DNA of 64,000 nucleotides from Pseudoduganella namucuonensis (GCF_900116645.1 NZ_FPBO01000006.1:186001-250000); one strand, 5' to 3'; positions 45,630 to 55,207 are shown, numbered from the stretch's first letter. Notes: a model not told the origin generated them from the sequence alone. Program-made: numbers and translations.

Positions 45630-46608
45630 CAAGGAACACGAACAGACCATCGTCAAGCGCGGCGGCGGCAAGCACGCGCACGACGATCACGGCGGCGCCT
45701 GGAAGGTGGCGTTCGCCGACTTCTGCCTGGCGCTGATGTGTTTGTTCCTGGTGCTGTGGCTGATGGCGGCCCGCAACACCGAGAGCCTGCAACACATCCT
45801 GACCGAGGCCGACGGCAACAAGACCGACCAGGGCAAGGGCGTCATGCCCGAGCAGGTGGGCGGCCCGCGCGGCAGCCTGATCGAACGCTTCCCGATGCCG
45901 CGCACCGGCAAGACCGACGCGCCCGGCACCGCCCTGGCCAGCGGCGCCGACACGCCGGAGATCCAGGACGCCAAGGTCAGCTACGAGACCCCGGGCGATC
46001 TGCAAAAGCTGTCCAAGGCGCTGGCCAAGATGAGCGTGGACGCCGGCCTGGCCAGCAACCTGGAATCCGTGGTCACGCCCTACGGCCTGCGCGTGATGCT
46101 GCACGACACCGACAAGCAAGGCATGTTCGTGCGCGGCAGCGCGGTGCCGACCGACCGCTTCCGCGACCTGCTGCGCAAGATGGGGCCCTTGTTCCAACGG
46201 ATGAAAAACCAGATGCTGATCGTCGGCCACACCGACGCCACGCAGTACGCCGACACCGGCTATTTCGCCTATTCGAACTGGACGCTGTCGTCCAACCGGG
46301 CGATGGCGGCGCGCTCCATGCTGCTGTCCGGCGGCATGCGCAAGGACAGCGTGCTGCAGGTGGTGGGCATGGCCGACCGCGCGCCGATGGACACCCAGCG
46401 CGCCGACGCCGGCGTCAACCGCCGCATCGAGCTGCTGATCCTGACCAGCGGCCAGGCGCAGGCGGTGGCGGCCATGTTCGGCATGCCTGGCAACAGCCAC
46501 GGCCTGGGCGATATCGACACGGCAACACCTGACGCGGAATCGCTACAGAAGTTGCGCAACAAGCTAGGGCCGGAAGGCAAATACGGGACGGGCCGCGATG
46601 CAAATTGA
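45613..46608 (+). CDS. motB: Flagellar motor stator protein MotB (LafU position)
   Basis: The product has 331 residues from GTG 45613, which has GGAGG five bases upstream (an alternative GTG at 45601 does not). The plug/TM region WKVAFADFCLALMCLFLVLW carries the proton-binding Asp (D36 in this numbering). The OmpA-like peptidoglycan domain is at the C-terminus (MLIVGHTDATQYADTGYFAY, then SNRAMAARSML and NRRIELLILT). It anchors the stator to the cell wall. It is the last gene of the block before flgM. Confidence 0.94.
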   Translation: MQKPHSKEHEQTIVKRGGGKHAHDDHGGAWKVAFADFCLALMCLFLVLWLMAARNTESLQHILTEADGNKTDQGKGVMPEQVGGPRGSLIERFPMPRTGKTDAPGTALASGADTPEIQDAKVSYETPGDLQKLSKALAKMSVDAGLASNLESVVTPYGLRVMLHDTDKQGMFVRGSAVPTDRFRDLLRKMGPLFQRMKNQMLIVGHTDATQYADTGYFAYSNWTLSSNRAMAARSMLLSGGMRKDSVLQVVGMADRAPMDTQRADAGVNRRIELLILTSGQAQAVAAMFGMPGNSHGLGDIDTATPDAESLQKLRNKLGPEGKYGTGRDAN

Positions 46609-46673
46609 TTTTAAAGATGCCCGCAGGCATAAGGCGGGTTAAGATGAGCGTTTCGAAGAGCAGAGGTCAGCGT

Positions 46674-46952
46674 ATGAGAATCTCCAGCGGAATCGCGGAC
46701 GGCATGGCCGTCCAGCGCGTCGCCGAGCCGGTCGCCGGCGCGGCGCCAGCCCCGGCCGCGCCGGCCGCGGCGCAGTCGGCGGGACTGCAATCGGCCGTGC
46801 TGCAGCCGGCCTTGGCGGCCATGAAGGACATGCCGGAAATCGACCACGACAAGGTGGCCCAGTTGCGCGACGCGCTGGCCAAGGGCGAACTGCCGTTCGA
46901 CGCCAACAAGCTCGCCGGCCTGATCCAGCGCTTCCACGGGAGCGATCAGTGA
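46674..46952 (+). CDS. flgM: Anti-sigma-28 factor FlgM
   Basis: The product has about 92 residues. It begins MRISSGIADGMAVQRVAEPV and ends with the sigma-binding helices (IDHDKVAQLRDALAKGELPF, then KLAGLIQRFHG). It would hold FliA inactive until export through the finished hook. ATG 46674 has AGAGGT upstream; earlier in-frame starts exist. It overlaps flgN by 4 bp. The Ala/Pro-rich middle is typical of a disordered FlgM. Confidence 0.88.
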   Translation: MRISSGIADGMAVQRVAEPVAGAAPAPAAPAAAQSAGLQSAVLQPALAAMKDMPEIDHDKVAQLRDALAKGELPFDANKLAGLIQRFHGSDQ

Positions 46953-47410
46953 ACACGGCGGTGGCGGCGACCGGCGCGGCGGCGAACCCCGCGACGCGCC
47001 AGGAAGCCATGCAACAATTCCTGCAAGGGGTGGCGGCCGACACGGAAGCCTACCAGGCCCTGCTCGACTTGCTGGAACAGCAATTCCACGCGGCGCTGCG
47101 CCACCAGAGCGCGCGCCTGGGCGAGGTGGCCGAGGCGGTTTCCGCGCTGGCCGACACGCTGGAACTGCGGCGCCGGCAGCGCGTGGCGCTGGCCACCCAG
47201 CTGGCCGGGCCGGACGCCACCATGGCGCAAGTCTACGCCCTGCTCAAGCCGGAGCTGCGCGCGCGCCTGGAACAGGATTGGCGCCGCCTGGAAACCATGG
47301 TGACCGAATGCAAACGCCTCGGCAAGCGCAATAGCGACCTGCTGGTGGACCAGTACACCATCATGCAGCGCGTGCTGCACGGTGAAGACCAGATCTATGA
47401 ACCCGTTTAA
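46949..47410 (+). CDS. flgN: Flagellar export chaperone FlgN
   Basis: The product has 153 residues from GTG 46949, helical throughout (QEAMQQFLQGVAADTEAYQA, LLDLLEQQFHAAL, and RKRNSDLL-like KRLGKRNSDLLVDQ near the C-terminus). The conserved terminal KRNGxLL-type region of FlgN family proteins is visible. It escorts FlgK and FlgL to the export gate. It overlaps flgM (GTGA) and the glucosaminidase gene by 14 bp. Confidence 0.88.
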   Translation: MNTAVAATGAAANPATRQEAMQQFLQGVAADTEAYQALLDLLEQQFHAALRHQSARLGEVAEAVSALADTLELRRRQRVALATQLAGPDATMAQVYALLKPELRARLEQDWRRLETMVTECKRLGKRNSDLLVDQYTIMQRVLHGEDQIYEPV

Positions 47411-48161
47411 TTTGCAGCGGGCCACCGCCGCGACCCCGTCCACCGCGGCCACCGCCAGCAATATGCGCCCGGCGGCGGCCACGCAGGGCATGGGCGGCGG
47501 CTTCGGCTCGGCCTTCAGCCAGGTGCAGCGCGACGTCTCGGCCTTCATCGCCCAGGGCGGCGGCATGTCCGCCGGCGGCGGCGCCAGCCCGCCCACCCTG
47601 TCGTCGCAAACGGCCAGCTCGATCGCGCTGGCGCTGCAGGCCCGCGCGGCCGGCGGCACCGACGGCAGCGGCGCCATCGCCGACGCCGCGACCGCCTCCC
47701 CCACGGAATCCCAGCAGCAATTCCTGGACAGCATCAAGCCCTGGGCCGCGGCCGCCGCCAAGCGCCTGGGCGTGGCGCCGGAACTGGTGGCCGCCCACGC
47801 GGCGCTGGAGTCCGGCTGGGGCAAGCACCCGGTCGGCAACAACCTGTTCGGCATCAAGGCCGGCGCCCAGTGGCAGGGCGAAACCGCCTCCTCCGCCACC
47901 ACCGAATACACGCAGGGCGTGGCCATGAAAAAGGTCGAACGCTTCCGCAGCTATCCGGACCAGGCCAGCGGCTTCGACGACTACGCGGATTTATTGATCG
48001 ACAACCCGCGCTACCAGCAGGCGCTCAACACGGGCAGCGACGCCAAGGCCTTCGCGCAAGGCCTGGTGCGCGGCGGCTACGCCACCGACCCGGCCTACGC
48101 CGCCAAGCTGGCGGCCACGGCGGCGCGGCTGCAGGCGATGCGGGTTCAGCCGGGCGATTGA
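47397..48161 (+). CDS. Free-standing flagellar peptidoglycan glucosaminidase (FlgJ C-domain type)
   Basis: The product has 254 residues. An unstructured Ala/Gly-rich N-terminus (about 100 residues, no signal peptide) is followed by a mannosyl-glycoprotein endo-beta-N-acetylglucosaminidase domain like the C-half of FlgJ: FLDSIKPWAAAAAKRLGVAP, the catalytic-Glu segment AHAALESGWGKHPVGNNLFG, and FRSYPDQASGFDDYADLL. It lacks the N-terminal rod-cap domain, which is a separate gene at 55208-55651. It probably opens the wall for rod passage after export by the flagellar machine. It overlaps flgN by 14 bp and flgA (opposite strand) by 16 bp. Confidence 0.85.
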   Translation: MNPFNLQRATAATPSTAATASNMRPAAATQGMGGGFGSAFSQVQRDVSAFIAQGGGMSAGGGASPPTLSSQTASSIALALQARAAGGTDGSGAIADAATASPTESQQQFLDSIKPWAAAAAKRLGVAPELVAAHAALESGWGKHPVGNNLFGIKAGAQWQGETASSATTEYTQGVAMKKVERFRSYPDQASGFDDYADLLIDNPRYQQALNTGSDAKAFAQGLVRGGYATDPAYAAKLAATAARLQAMRVQPGD

Positions 48162-48880
48162 ATCGAAATGGGCATGTCGGCCGGTTCGACCAGGCCCGCC
48201 CCCGTCACGCGCGCGCGGATCACGTGGCCATGGACATTGCGCACCCGCACCAGCGCGCCGCGCGCGCCGGTGTCGAGCGCCTCGCCCGCCATGCTGACCT
48301 CGATCTGTTCGCGTCGCGCCACGATGCGCACCGCGTCGCCGCGTTTAACCAGGGGCATCGCCACCAGCATGTTCTGCCTTAACACTTCGCCATTGCGCAG
48401 CGAGCGCCGCGCCGACATGCCCTCCAGGGCCGCCAGGTCCGACACGGTCTCGGTGAGCGTCGAGATGTCGGTGCGCCGCAGCGCCACGTCGGCCGCCGCC
48501 ACCGCCCGCCCGGCCGGGATGTCGGCCGCCAGCACCGCCACGTTGGCCGTGATTTTCGCGCGCACCACGAAGTCGTACCGCCAGCCCTCGGCCCCCGGGC
48601 ACACCGCCACCAGCCGCACGCGGCTGGGCTGGCGCAGCTCCGGCGTCTCCACCGTCACCGCCTGCCCGCAGGGTGGAATCGGGCGCGCGCCGCGCACCGC
48701 GGCCAGCTCGAACACCGGATCGGACCAGCCTGCCGTTTCGGCATGCCTCTCCAACAAGGTTCGCGCCGTTTGTTCCACCCGCGCCACAGTCTGCTCGGCT
48801 GTCGAGGCCGCCGCACTAAAATCTGGCACGGCAACAACCATTGCGGCTGCGAACGGAGTTAGAATTCGTTTGTTGAACAT
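48146..48880 (-). CDS. flgA: P-ring assembly chaperone FlgA, inverted orientation
   Basis: The product has about 244 residues. It has a signal peptide (LTPFAAAMVVAVPDFSAAAS) and the SAF/FlgA domain (VVRAKITANVAVLAADIPAG, VALRRTDISTL, MLVAMPLVKRGDAVRIVARR). It assists FlgI polymerisation in the periplasm. It is the only flg gene on the minus strand; it is divergent from flgB (92 bp) and converges on the glucosaminidase. ATG 48880 is used; a TTG two codons earlier is possible. Confidence 0.92.
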   Translation of the reverse strand: MFNKRILTPFAAAMVVAVPDFSAAASTAEQTVARVEQTARTLLERHAETAGWSDPVFELAAVRGARPIPPCGQAVTVETPELRQPSRVRLVAVCPGAEGWRYDFVVRAKITANVAVLAADIPAGRAVAAADVALRRTDISTLTETVSDLAALEGMSARRSLRNGEVLRQNMLVAMPLVKRGDAVRIVARREQIEVSMAGEALDTGARGALVRVRNVHGHVIRARVTGAGLVEPADMPISIQSPG

Positions 48881-48972
48881 GGGCAATTACCTTTATGATG
48901 AGGGCCGTGGCGAACACCGACCACACGGCTGACATTTTACATGGGCGACTGCGTTTCCAGAGGAGGATGGGC

Positions 48973-49335
48973 ATGGGTATCAATTTCAAGGACGCGATCG
49001 GCGTGCACGCCGACGCGCTCCATTTGCGGGCGGACCGCACGCGCATCCTGGCGACCAATATCGCCAACGAGAACACGCCCGGCTACCAGTCGCGCGACAT
49101 GGATTTCGCCGCCACGCTGGCGCAGACCCAGGCCGGCGCGGCCGGCGAGCCCCAGCTCGAGGGCGACGGCGACGCGCTGTACCGCGTGCCCTTCCATCCG
49201 ACCCGCGACGGCAACACCGTCGAGATCGGCGTCGAGCAGGCCGCGTTCTCGCAGAACGCGAGCGAATTCCAGACCAGCCTGACCTTCATCAACATGAAGC
49301 TCAAGGGCCTGGCCAAAGCCATCAGCGGCCAATAA
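48973..49335 (+). CDS. flgB: Flagellar proximal rod protein FlgB
   Basis: The product has 120 residues. The rod N-terminus is typical (GVHADALHLRADRTRILATN, then IANENTPGYQSRDMDF), as is the C-terminus (NASEFQTSLTFINMKLKGLA). ATG 48973 is chosen because AGGAGG ends 6 bases upstream; ATG 48967 directly abuts it. It is the first gene of the flgBCDEFGHIJKL series and follows a 92-bp gap shared with flgA that must hold its promoter. Confidence 0.95.
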   Translation: MGINFKDAIGVHADALHLRADRTRILATNIANENTPGYQSRDMDFAATLAQTQAGAAGEPQLEGDGDALYRVPFHPTRDGNTVEIGVEQAAFSQNASEFQTSLTFINMKLKGLAKAISGQ

Positions 49336-49355
49336 GCGGCAGAAGAAAGCACACC

Positions 49356-49772
49356 ATGGGCTTCAAAGACATTTCCCAGATCGCCGGATCGGCCATGGCG
49401 GCGCAGACCGTGCGCCTGAACACCGTGGCCAGCAACCTGGCCAACGCCGACTCCGTGGCCGGCAGCGAAAACGAAACCTACCGCGCGCGCAAGCCGGTGT
49501 TCGCCACCGTGATGCAGACCGGCGACAACGCCGACGCGGGCGGCCGCGTCCAGGTGCTGGACGTGGTGCAGAGCAGCGAACCGCTGCGCAAGGTGTACGA
49601 CCCGGGCAACCCGCTGGCCAGCGCCGAGGGCTGGGTGTTCTACCCCAACGTCAACCAGGTGGCCGAGATGACCGACATGATGTCGGCCTCGCGCGCCTTC
49701 GAAACCAACGTGGAAGTGCTGGGCCGCATCCGTTCCATGCAGCAGTCCCTATTGAAACTCGGCGAAGGCTAA
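49356..49772 (+). CDS. flgC: Flagellar proximal rod protein FlgC
   Basis: The product has 138 residues. It contains AAQTVRLNTVASNLANADSV and the C-terminal YPNVNQVAEMTDMMSASRAF, ETNVEVLGRIRSMQQSLL, all standard for FlgC. It lies 20 bp after flgB and 3 bp before flgD. Confidence 0.96.
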   Translation: MGFKDISQIAGSAMAAQTVRLNTVASNLANADSVAGSENETYRARKPVFATVMQTGDNADAGGRVQVLDVVQSSEPLRKVYDPGNPLASAEGWVFYPNVNQVAEMTDMMSASRAFETNVEVLGRIRSMQQSLLKLGEG

Positions 49773-49775
49773 GCC

Positions 49776-50447
49776 ATGCAAACCAATCTGTTCACCAATA
49801 CCAACGGCGCGGCCGCCACCAACGCCAGCGGCAACGTGCTGGCCTCGGGCAGCGAGACCTCGACCATGTTCACCAAGCTGCTGGTGGCGCAGATCCAGAA
49901 TCAGGATCCGCTCGAGCCCAGCGACCCCAGCCAGTTCGTCGCCCAGCTGACCCAGCTGTCGCAGACCGAGGCGCTGCAAAAGCTGTCGACCCTGACCAGC
50001 ACCAACGCCACCGTGCTGCAGGGCATGCAGGCGCTGGCCCTGGGCGCGCAGGTGGGCTCGGAAATGTCGGTCGCCACCGACCAGGTCAGCCTGACGAGCG
50101 GCACGCCCGCCCGCGGCGAGTTCACGCTGGGTTCGAACAGCAGCGTCACCACGCTGGTGCTGACCGGCGTCGACGGCGTCGAGCACAAGGTCAACCTGGG
50201 CATGCGGTCGGCCGGCGCGGTGCCGTTCGCGCTGGACCCGGCGGCCCTGGGCCTGCCGACCGGCAATTACAAGATGCGCGTCGAGACCAGCACGCAGGAA
50301 AACCCGCCGCTGGACATCGTCGGCCGCCTCAACAGCGTGCGCCTGGGTTCGGGCGGCGCCATCGTCTTGAATGTATCGAATGTCGGCGAGGTGTCGCCTA
50401 GCGCCATCACCGCCTTTAACGGCAAAACAACTGTTGCCAGCAACTAA
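49776..50447 (+). CDS. flgD: Hook capping protein FlgD
   Basis: The product has 223 residues. The export/cap region is characteristic (TKLLVAQIQNQDPLEPSDPS, QFVAQLTQLSQTEALQKLS), followed by FlgD Ig/tudor-like beta domains (GEFTLGSNSSVTTLVLTGVD). It caps the growing hook. Position between flgC and flgE is conserved. Confidence 0.95.
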   Translation: MQTNLFTNTNGAAATNASGNVLASGSETSTMFTKLLVAQIQNQDPLEPSDPSQFVAQLTQLSQTEALQKLSTLTSTNATVLQGMQALALGAQVGSEMSVATDQVSLTSGTPARGEFTLGSNSSVTTLVLTGVDGVEHKVNLGMRSAGAVPFALDPAALGLPTGNYKMRVETSTQENPPLDIVGRLNSVRLGSGGAIVLNVSNVGEVSPSAITAFNGKTTVASN

Positions 50448-50491
50448 GTAGCCTAGCGCTCACTCTCGCCACCCTTGAAAGGACTCTCAAC

Positions 50492-51766
50492 ATGAGCTTA
50501 GATATCGCATTGTCTGGCATTCAGGCCATCAACGACCAACTGGGGACCATCTCCAACAACATCGCCAACGCCGGCACCTTCGGCTTCAAGGCCAGCCGCG
50601 CCAACTTCGCCTCGCAATACTCCGGCGACCAGGCCAGCGGCACCCGCATCGGCTCCGTCACCCAGACCATCGGCACCGTCGGCAGCACGCTGCAGACCGG
50701 CCGCGGCCTGGACGCCGCCATCAACGGCCGCGGCTTCTTCGTGGTCAAGGACGGCAGCAACGCGCCCTCCTTCACCCGCGTCGGCATTTTCGATTCCGAC
50801 AACGCCGGCTTCCTGGTCGACCAGAGCGGCCGCCGCGTGCAGGGCTTCGCGCAGCTGCCGGGCTCGACCGTGCTGGGCCCGCTGGGCGACCTGAGCCTGC
50901 CGAGCGGCCAGATTCCCGCCGTCGCCAGCACCGAACTGTCCTATCTGAGCAATTTCTCGGCCGACTGGAAGGCGCCGGACCCGGCCGTCAACCCCTTCGT
51001 GCCGCCCGATCCCGTCGCCGTGCCGGCCACCACCCCCGACCCCAGCTCGTACAACATGTCGCGCGTGTCGGTGGTCTACGATTCGCAGGGCAACCAGCAC
51101 AGCGTGACCCAGTATTTCGTCAAGGCCGCCGCCCCCAACACGGTTGAAGTGCACTTTGCCATCGACGGCAAAGGCGCTCCCCTTGCCGGCATCCCGATGG
51201 CCACCCTGCATTTCGACGCCAACGGCAAGATCCTGGACGTGAACGGCGGCGACCCCCTGCTGCCGAAGACGCTCGCGGTGACGTTCCAGCCCTCCGTGCT
51301 GGACACCACCAACGGCGCCAGCGACATGAACATCACCATCGACTACAGCGGCAGCACACACTCGGCCGGCGAGGCGACCACCTCGGTGAACAAGGCCGAT
51401 GGCTACGCGGCCGGCAACTTCTCCGGCGTGGAACTGGCCGGCGACGGCTCGGTGGTGGCCAAGTACACCAACGGCGAGCGCATGACCGTGGGCAAGGTCG
51501 CGGTGGCGACCTTCGCTTCGGAAAGCCAGTTGACCTCGATCAGCGACACCAGCTGGCAGGCCAACCTGGATTCGGGCACGCCGCTGTACACCACGCCAGG
51601 CACGGGCCTGGCCGGCTCGCTGACCACCTCCGCGCTGGAACAGTCGAACGTGGACGTGACCACCGAACTGGTGGGCCTGATGGTTTCCCAGCGCAACTAC
51701 CAGGCCAACTCCAAGGTCATCCAGACCGAGAGCGCGGTGCTGCAGTCCCTGATGCAGGCGATGTAA
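50492..51766 (+). CDS. flgE: Flagellar hook protein FlgE
   Basis: The product has 424 residues. N-terminal SLDIALSGIQAINDQLGTIS, NNIANAGTFGFKASRANFAS and C-terminal LEQSNVDVTTELVGLMVSQR, NYQANSKVIQTESAVLQSLM are standard hook D0 regions. Variable D2 domains occupy the centre. It is the substrate whose length FliK controls. A 44-bp gap with a good Shine-Dalgarno (GAAAGGA) separates it from flgD. Confidence 0.96.
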   Translation: MSLDIALSGIQAINDQLGTISNNIANAGTFGFKASRANFASQYSGDQASGTRIGSVTQTIGTVGSTLQTGRGLDAAINGRGFFVVKDGSNAPSFTRVGIFDSDNAGFLVDQSGRRVQGFAQLPGSTVLGPLGDLSLPSGQIPAVASTELSYLSNFSADWKAPDPAVNPFVPPDPVAVPATTPDPSSYNMSRVSVVYDSQGNQHSVTQYFVKAAAPNTVEVHFAIDGKGAPLAGIPMATLHFDANGKILDVNGGDPLLPKTLAVTFQPSVLDTTNGASDMNITIDYSGSTHSAGEATTSVNKADGYAAGNFSGVELAGDGSVVAKYTNGERMTVGKVAVATFASESQLTSISDTSWQANLDSGTPLYTTPGTGLAGSLTTSALEQSNVDVTTELVGLMVSQRNYQANSKVIQTESAVLQSLMQAM

Positions 51767-51780
51767 GGACGGCCTGAACC

Positions 51781-52509
51781 ATGGATGCATTGATCTACAC
51801 CGCCATGAGCGGAGCCGAACGGGCTCTGCGCGGGCAACAGGTGCACGCCAACAACCTGGCCAACATCGACACCAACGGCTTCCGCGCGACGATGGAGCTG
51901 TCCACCTCGCGCGCGCTGGGCGGCTACGGCTACGACGACCGCCACATGTCGGAGATGCAGGCCAACACCGTGATGGACCGCACCGGCACGCTGAAAAGCA
52001 CCGGCCGCGACCTCGACGTCGCCATCAACGGCGAGGGCTACTTCGCGGTGCAGCCGCCGGGTGGCGGCGAGGCCTACACCCGCGCCGGCGCCATCACGCT
52101 GGACGCGGACGGCACCATGACCGTCAACGGCCGCCCGCTGCTGGGCGAAGGCGGCCCGATCCGCCTGCCGCAGCACACGCGGGTGGAGATCGGCAGCAAC
52201 GGCACGGTCTCGATCCAGACCCCGGGCACGGCCGACATGCAGGTGGTCGACAAGCTCAAGCTGGTCAAGGCCGAGGGCGCCGAACTGACCAAGAACGCCG
52301 CCGGCCTGCTGGTGGCGCGCGACAACCAGGCGCTGGCGGCCGACAACACCGTGGCGGTGCAGGCCGGCCACCTCGAGGGCAGCAATGTCTCGGCGGTGGA
52401 GGAGATGGTCGCCACCATGAGCTTGAACCGCACCTTCGACGTCCAAATGAAACTGTTCAAGGCCAACGACGCGATGGCCGAGGCAGGCAACCGCCTGATC
52501 GGCGGCTGA
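51781..52509 (+). CDS. flgF: Flagellar rod protein FlgF
   Basis: The product has 242 residues. It has ALIYTAMSGAERALRGQQVH and ANNLANIDTNGFRATMELST at the N-terminus and VEEMVATMSLNRTFDVQMKL at the C-terminus. Length and the LKSTGRDLDVAINGEGYFAV segment are typical of FlgF. It lies between flgE (14 bp) and flgG. Confidence 0.95.
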   Translation: MDALIYTAMSGAERALRGQQVHANNLANIDTNGFRATMELSTSRALGGYGYDDRHMSEMQANTVMDRTGTLKSTGRDLDVAINGEGYFAVQPPGGGEAYTRAGAITLDADGTMTVNGRPLLGEGGPIRLPQHTRVEIGSNGTVSIQTPGTADMQVVDKLKLVKAEGAELTKNAAGLLVARDNQALAADNTVAVQAGHLEGSNVSAVEEMVATMSLNRTFDVQMKLFKANDAMAEAGNRLIGG

Positions 52510-52531
52510 GCCACAAACCCAAGGAGCAACC

Positions 52532-53323
52532 ATGAATCCCGCAATGTGGATCAGCAAGACCGGCATCCAGGCGCAAGACGCCAAGCTGCAAGCCATCGCC
52601 AACAACCTGGCCAACGCCAACACCGTCGGCTTCAAGCGCGACCGCGTGGCCTTCGAGGACCTGTTCTACTCGATCGACCAGCAGCCGGGCACGCAGCGCG
52701 CCGACAACAACACGCTGTCGCCGTCCGGCGTGCAGCTGGGCAACGGCACCCACCTGGTGGGCACGCACAAGATCTTCACCAACGGCAATATCCAGAACAC
52801 CAGCAACGCGCTGGACGTGGCCATCAACGGCAACGGCTTCCTGCAGGTGCGCCGTCCCAACGGCGAGGCGGCCTACACCCGCGCCGGCCAGCTGCAGCTG
52901 GACGCCAACGGCACCATCGTCAACAGCTCCGGCCTGCCGCTGGTGCCGCAGATCACCGTGCCGGTCACCGCCACCGCCATCACCATCGCGGAAAACGGCG
53001 TGGTCTCGGCCACCATGCCCAACACCGCCACGCCGGCCGTGATCGGCCAGCTGACCTTGACCGGCTTCATCAACCCGGCCGGCCTGCAGGCGCTGGGCGA
53101 GAACCTGTTCGCCGAGACCGCCGCCAGCGGCGCGCCGACCGAGGGCAATCCCGGCACCGACCAGTTCGGCAAGCTGCGCCAGGGCGCCCTCGAGGGCTCC
53201 AACGTGCAGGTGGTCGAGGAGATGGTCGACATGATCGCGGCCCAGCGCACCTACGAGATGAACACCAAGGTGCTGACGGCGGCCGAGAACATGCTGCAAT
53301 ACCTGGCACAGGCGGCGCGCTGA
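52532..53323 (+). CDS. flgG: Flagellar distal rod protein FlgG
   Basis: The product has 263 residues. It starts with MNPAMWISKTGIQAQDAKLQ and AIANNLANANTVGFKRDRVA, and carries FLQVRRPNGEAAYTRAGQLQ and VEEMVDMIAAQRTYEMNTKV. It makes the distal rod. The stop shares a base with the flgH ATG (TGATG), so translation is coupled. Confidence 0.96.
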   Translation: MNPAMWISKTGIQAQDAKLQAIANNLANANTVGFKRDRVAFEDLFYSIDQQPGTQRADNNTLSPSGVQLGNGTHLVGTHKIFTNGNIQNTSNALDVAINGNGFLQVRRPNGEAAYTRAGQLQLDANGTIVNSSGLPLVPQITVPVTATAITIAENGVVSATMPNTATPAVIGQLTLTGFINPAGLQALGENLFAETAASGAPTEGNPGTDQFGKLRQGALEGSNVQVVEEMVDMIAAQRTYEMNTKVLTAAENMLQYLAQAAR

Positions 53324-53985
53324 TGAAAACCGCCCTGCCCGTCCTGGCCGTGCTGCTGCTGGGCGGCTGCGCCGCCATCCAGCCGCCGGCCGTCCGGCCG
53401 GGATCGTTCGACGAGGCGCCCACGCTGGCGCGCTCGGCCGCCCCGCGCGGCAGCTCCGGCGGCGTCTACGCCGTCGACGCCGGCCTGTCGCTGACCTCGG
53501 ACAGCCGCGCCTTCCGCGTCGGCGACGTGGTCACCGTGGTGCTGGAGGAAACCACCCAGGCCTCGAAGAGCGCCGGCACCTCCTTCAGCAAGGAGGCCAG
53601 CGTGGCGGTCACCCCGCCCAGCCTGCTGGGCAAGACCTTCGCCAAGGCCGGCGTGAACCTGGGCGCCAACCGCTCCTTCGAGGGCGACGCCACCAGCACC
53701 CAGCAGAACGCGCTGACCGGCGCGGTCACCGCCATCGTGCAGGAAGTCATGCCCAACGGCCTGCTGCGCCTGGCCGGCGAAAAGGTGCTGACGCTGAACC
53801 AGGGCGAGGAGTTCGTGCGCCTGCGCGGCTACGTGCGCGCGGCCGACATCGACGCCGAGAACCGCGTCTCGTCGCTGCGCATCGCCAACGCCCGCATCGC
53901 CTATTCGGGCCAGGGCTCGCTGGCGGACGCCAACACGCCGGGCTGGCTGGTGCGCTTCTTCACCGGCCCCCTGATGCCGTTTTAA
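53323..53985 (+). CDS. flgH: Flagellar L-ring lipoprotein FlgH
   Basis: The product has 220 residues. It has a lipoprotein signal with lipobox LGGC (Cys16), followed by the L-ring domain (AFRVGDVVTVVLEETTQASK, VMPNGLLRLAGEKVLTLNQG, EEFVRLRGYVRAADIDAENR). It forms the outer-membrane bushing and indicates a Gram-negative envelope. It is translationally coupled to flgG. Confidence 0.96.
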   Translation: MKTALPVLAVLLLGGCAAIQPPAVRPGSFDEAPTLARSAAPRGSSGGVYAVDAGLSLTSDSRAFRVGDVVTVVLEETTQASKSAGTSFSKEASVAVTPPSLLGKTFAKAGVNLGANRSFEGDATSTQQNALTGAVTAIVQEVMPNGLLRLAGEKVLTLNQGEEFVRLRGYVRAADIDAENRVSSLRIANARIAYSGQGSLADANTPGWLVRFFTGPLMPF

Positions 53986-54081
53986 GCCAGCCGTTTTTCG
54001 CGTCGCTCGCATGTTCTTATCTGTTCTCGCCGTTTTAACACCGCCGCCGTTCCGCCGCTTCCGCCGTCCCGAGGTCTTGCC

Positions 54082-55194
54082 ATGAAACTCCGCCTGTTGT
54101 CCCTGCTCACCGCCGCCCCCCTGCTGCTGGCCTGCGCCCTGCCGGTCCAGGCCGCGCAAACGCTGCGCAACCTGGTCAGCATCGAGGGCGTGCGCGAAAA
54201 CCCGCTGGTCGGCTACGGCCTGGTGGTGGGCCTGAACGGCAGCGGCGACTCGACCCAGGTCAAGTTCTCCAGCCAGTCCGTGATCAACATGCTCAAGCAG
54301 TTCGGCGTCAAGGTGCCGGACGGCACCGACGCCAAGAGCAAGAACGTGGCCACCGTCATGGTCAGCGCCGTGTTCCCGCCCGGCTACCGCCGCGGCCAGG
54401 CGATCGACATCACGGTCTCCTCGCTGGGCGACGCGAAAAGCCTGCGCGGCGGCGCCCTGCTGCTGACGCCGCTGCGCGCGGCCGACAACGAGGTCTACGC
54501 GCTAGCCCAGGGCAATATGGTGGTCGGCGGCCTGTCGGCGGCCGGCAAGAGCGGCTCGTCCGTCACCGTCAACACCCCGACCTCCGGACGCATCCCGAAC
54601 GGCGCCATCATCGAGCGCGAGATCGTCAGCGACTTCGCCACCAAGCCCTCGGTGCGGCTGTCGCTGCGCCACCCCCATTTCCAGACCGCGACCAACATCG
54701 TGGAATCGATCAACAAGCGCTTCGGCGACATCGCCACCACCAGCGACGGCACCAGCGTGGAAGTGACGGCGCCGGAAAACCCGACCCAGCGCGTGGCCTT
54801 CATGGCCAAGCTGGAATCGCTGTCCATCGACGTCGGCGACGAGAACCCGAAGGTGGTGTTCAACTCCCGCACCGGCACCGTGGTGATCGCCGACGGCCTG
54901 CGCGTGAAGTCGGCCGCCGTCACCCACGGCTCGATCAAGGTGGTGATCACCGAGAGCACCAAGACCAGCCAGCCCAACGCCTTCAGCCAGGGCGGCACCA
55001 CGCAGCAGTCGGCGCAGTCCCAGGTCAGCGTGGACCAGGGCTCGGGCCAGATGTTCAACTGGCCGGCCGGCGCCAAGCTGCAAACCATCATCGACACCAT
55101 CAACAGCCTGGGCGCCTCGCCGGACGACATCATGGCCATCCTGCAGGCGCTGGACCAGGCCGGCGCCATCGAGGGCGAACTGGTCGTCATATAA
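54082..55194 (+). CDS. flgI: Flagellar P-ring protein FlgI
   Basis: The product has 370 residues. It has a Sec signal peptide ([20 protein letters not shown]). The mature N-terminus contains the FlgI hallmarks [20 protein letters not shown] and [10 protein letters not shown], and the C-terminus has [20 protein letters not shown]. It forms the periplasmic P-ring with help from FlgA. It follows flgH by 96 bp, a gap without an evident promoter. Confidence 0.97.
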   Translation: MKLRLLSLLTAAPLLLACALPVQAAQTLRNLVSIEGVRENPLVGYGLVVGLNGSGDSTQVKFSSQSVINMLKQFGVKVPDGTDAKSKNVATVMVSAVFPPGYRRGQAIDITVSSLGDAKSLRGGALLLTPLRAADNEVYALAQGNMVVGGLSAAGKSGSSVTVNTPTSGRIPNGAIIEREIVSDFATKPSVRLSLRHPHFQTATNIVESINKRFGDIATTSDGTSVEVTAPENPTQRVAFMAKLESLSIDVGDENPKVVFNSRTGTVVIADGLRVKSAAVTHGSIKVVITESTKTSQPNAFSQGGTTQQSAQSQVSVDQGSGQMFNWPAGAKLQTIIDTINSLGASPDDIMAILQALDQAGAIEGELVVI

Positions 55195-55207
55195 CTAGAG
55201 GAACGCC

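Noticed and set aside
46612..46640. TAAA and ATAA boxes before flgM as a sigma-28 promoter
   Set aside because: Spacing is about 9-11 instead of 15 bases.
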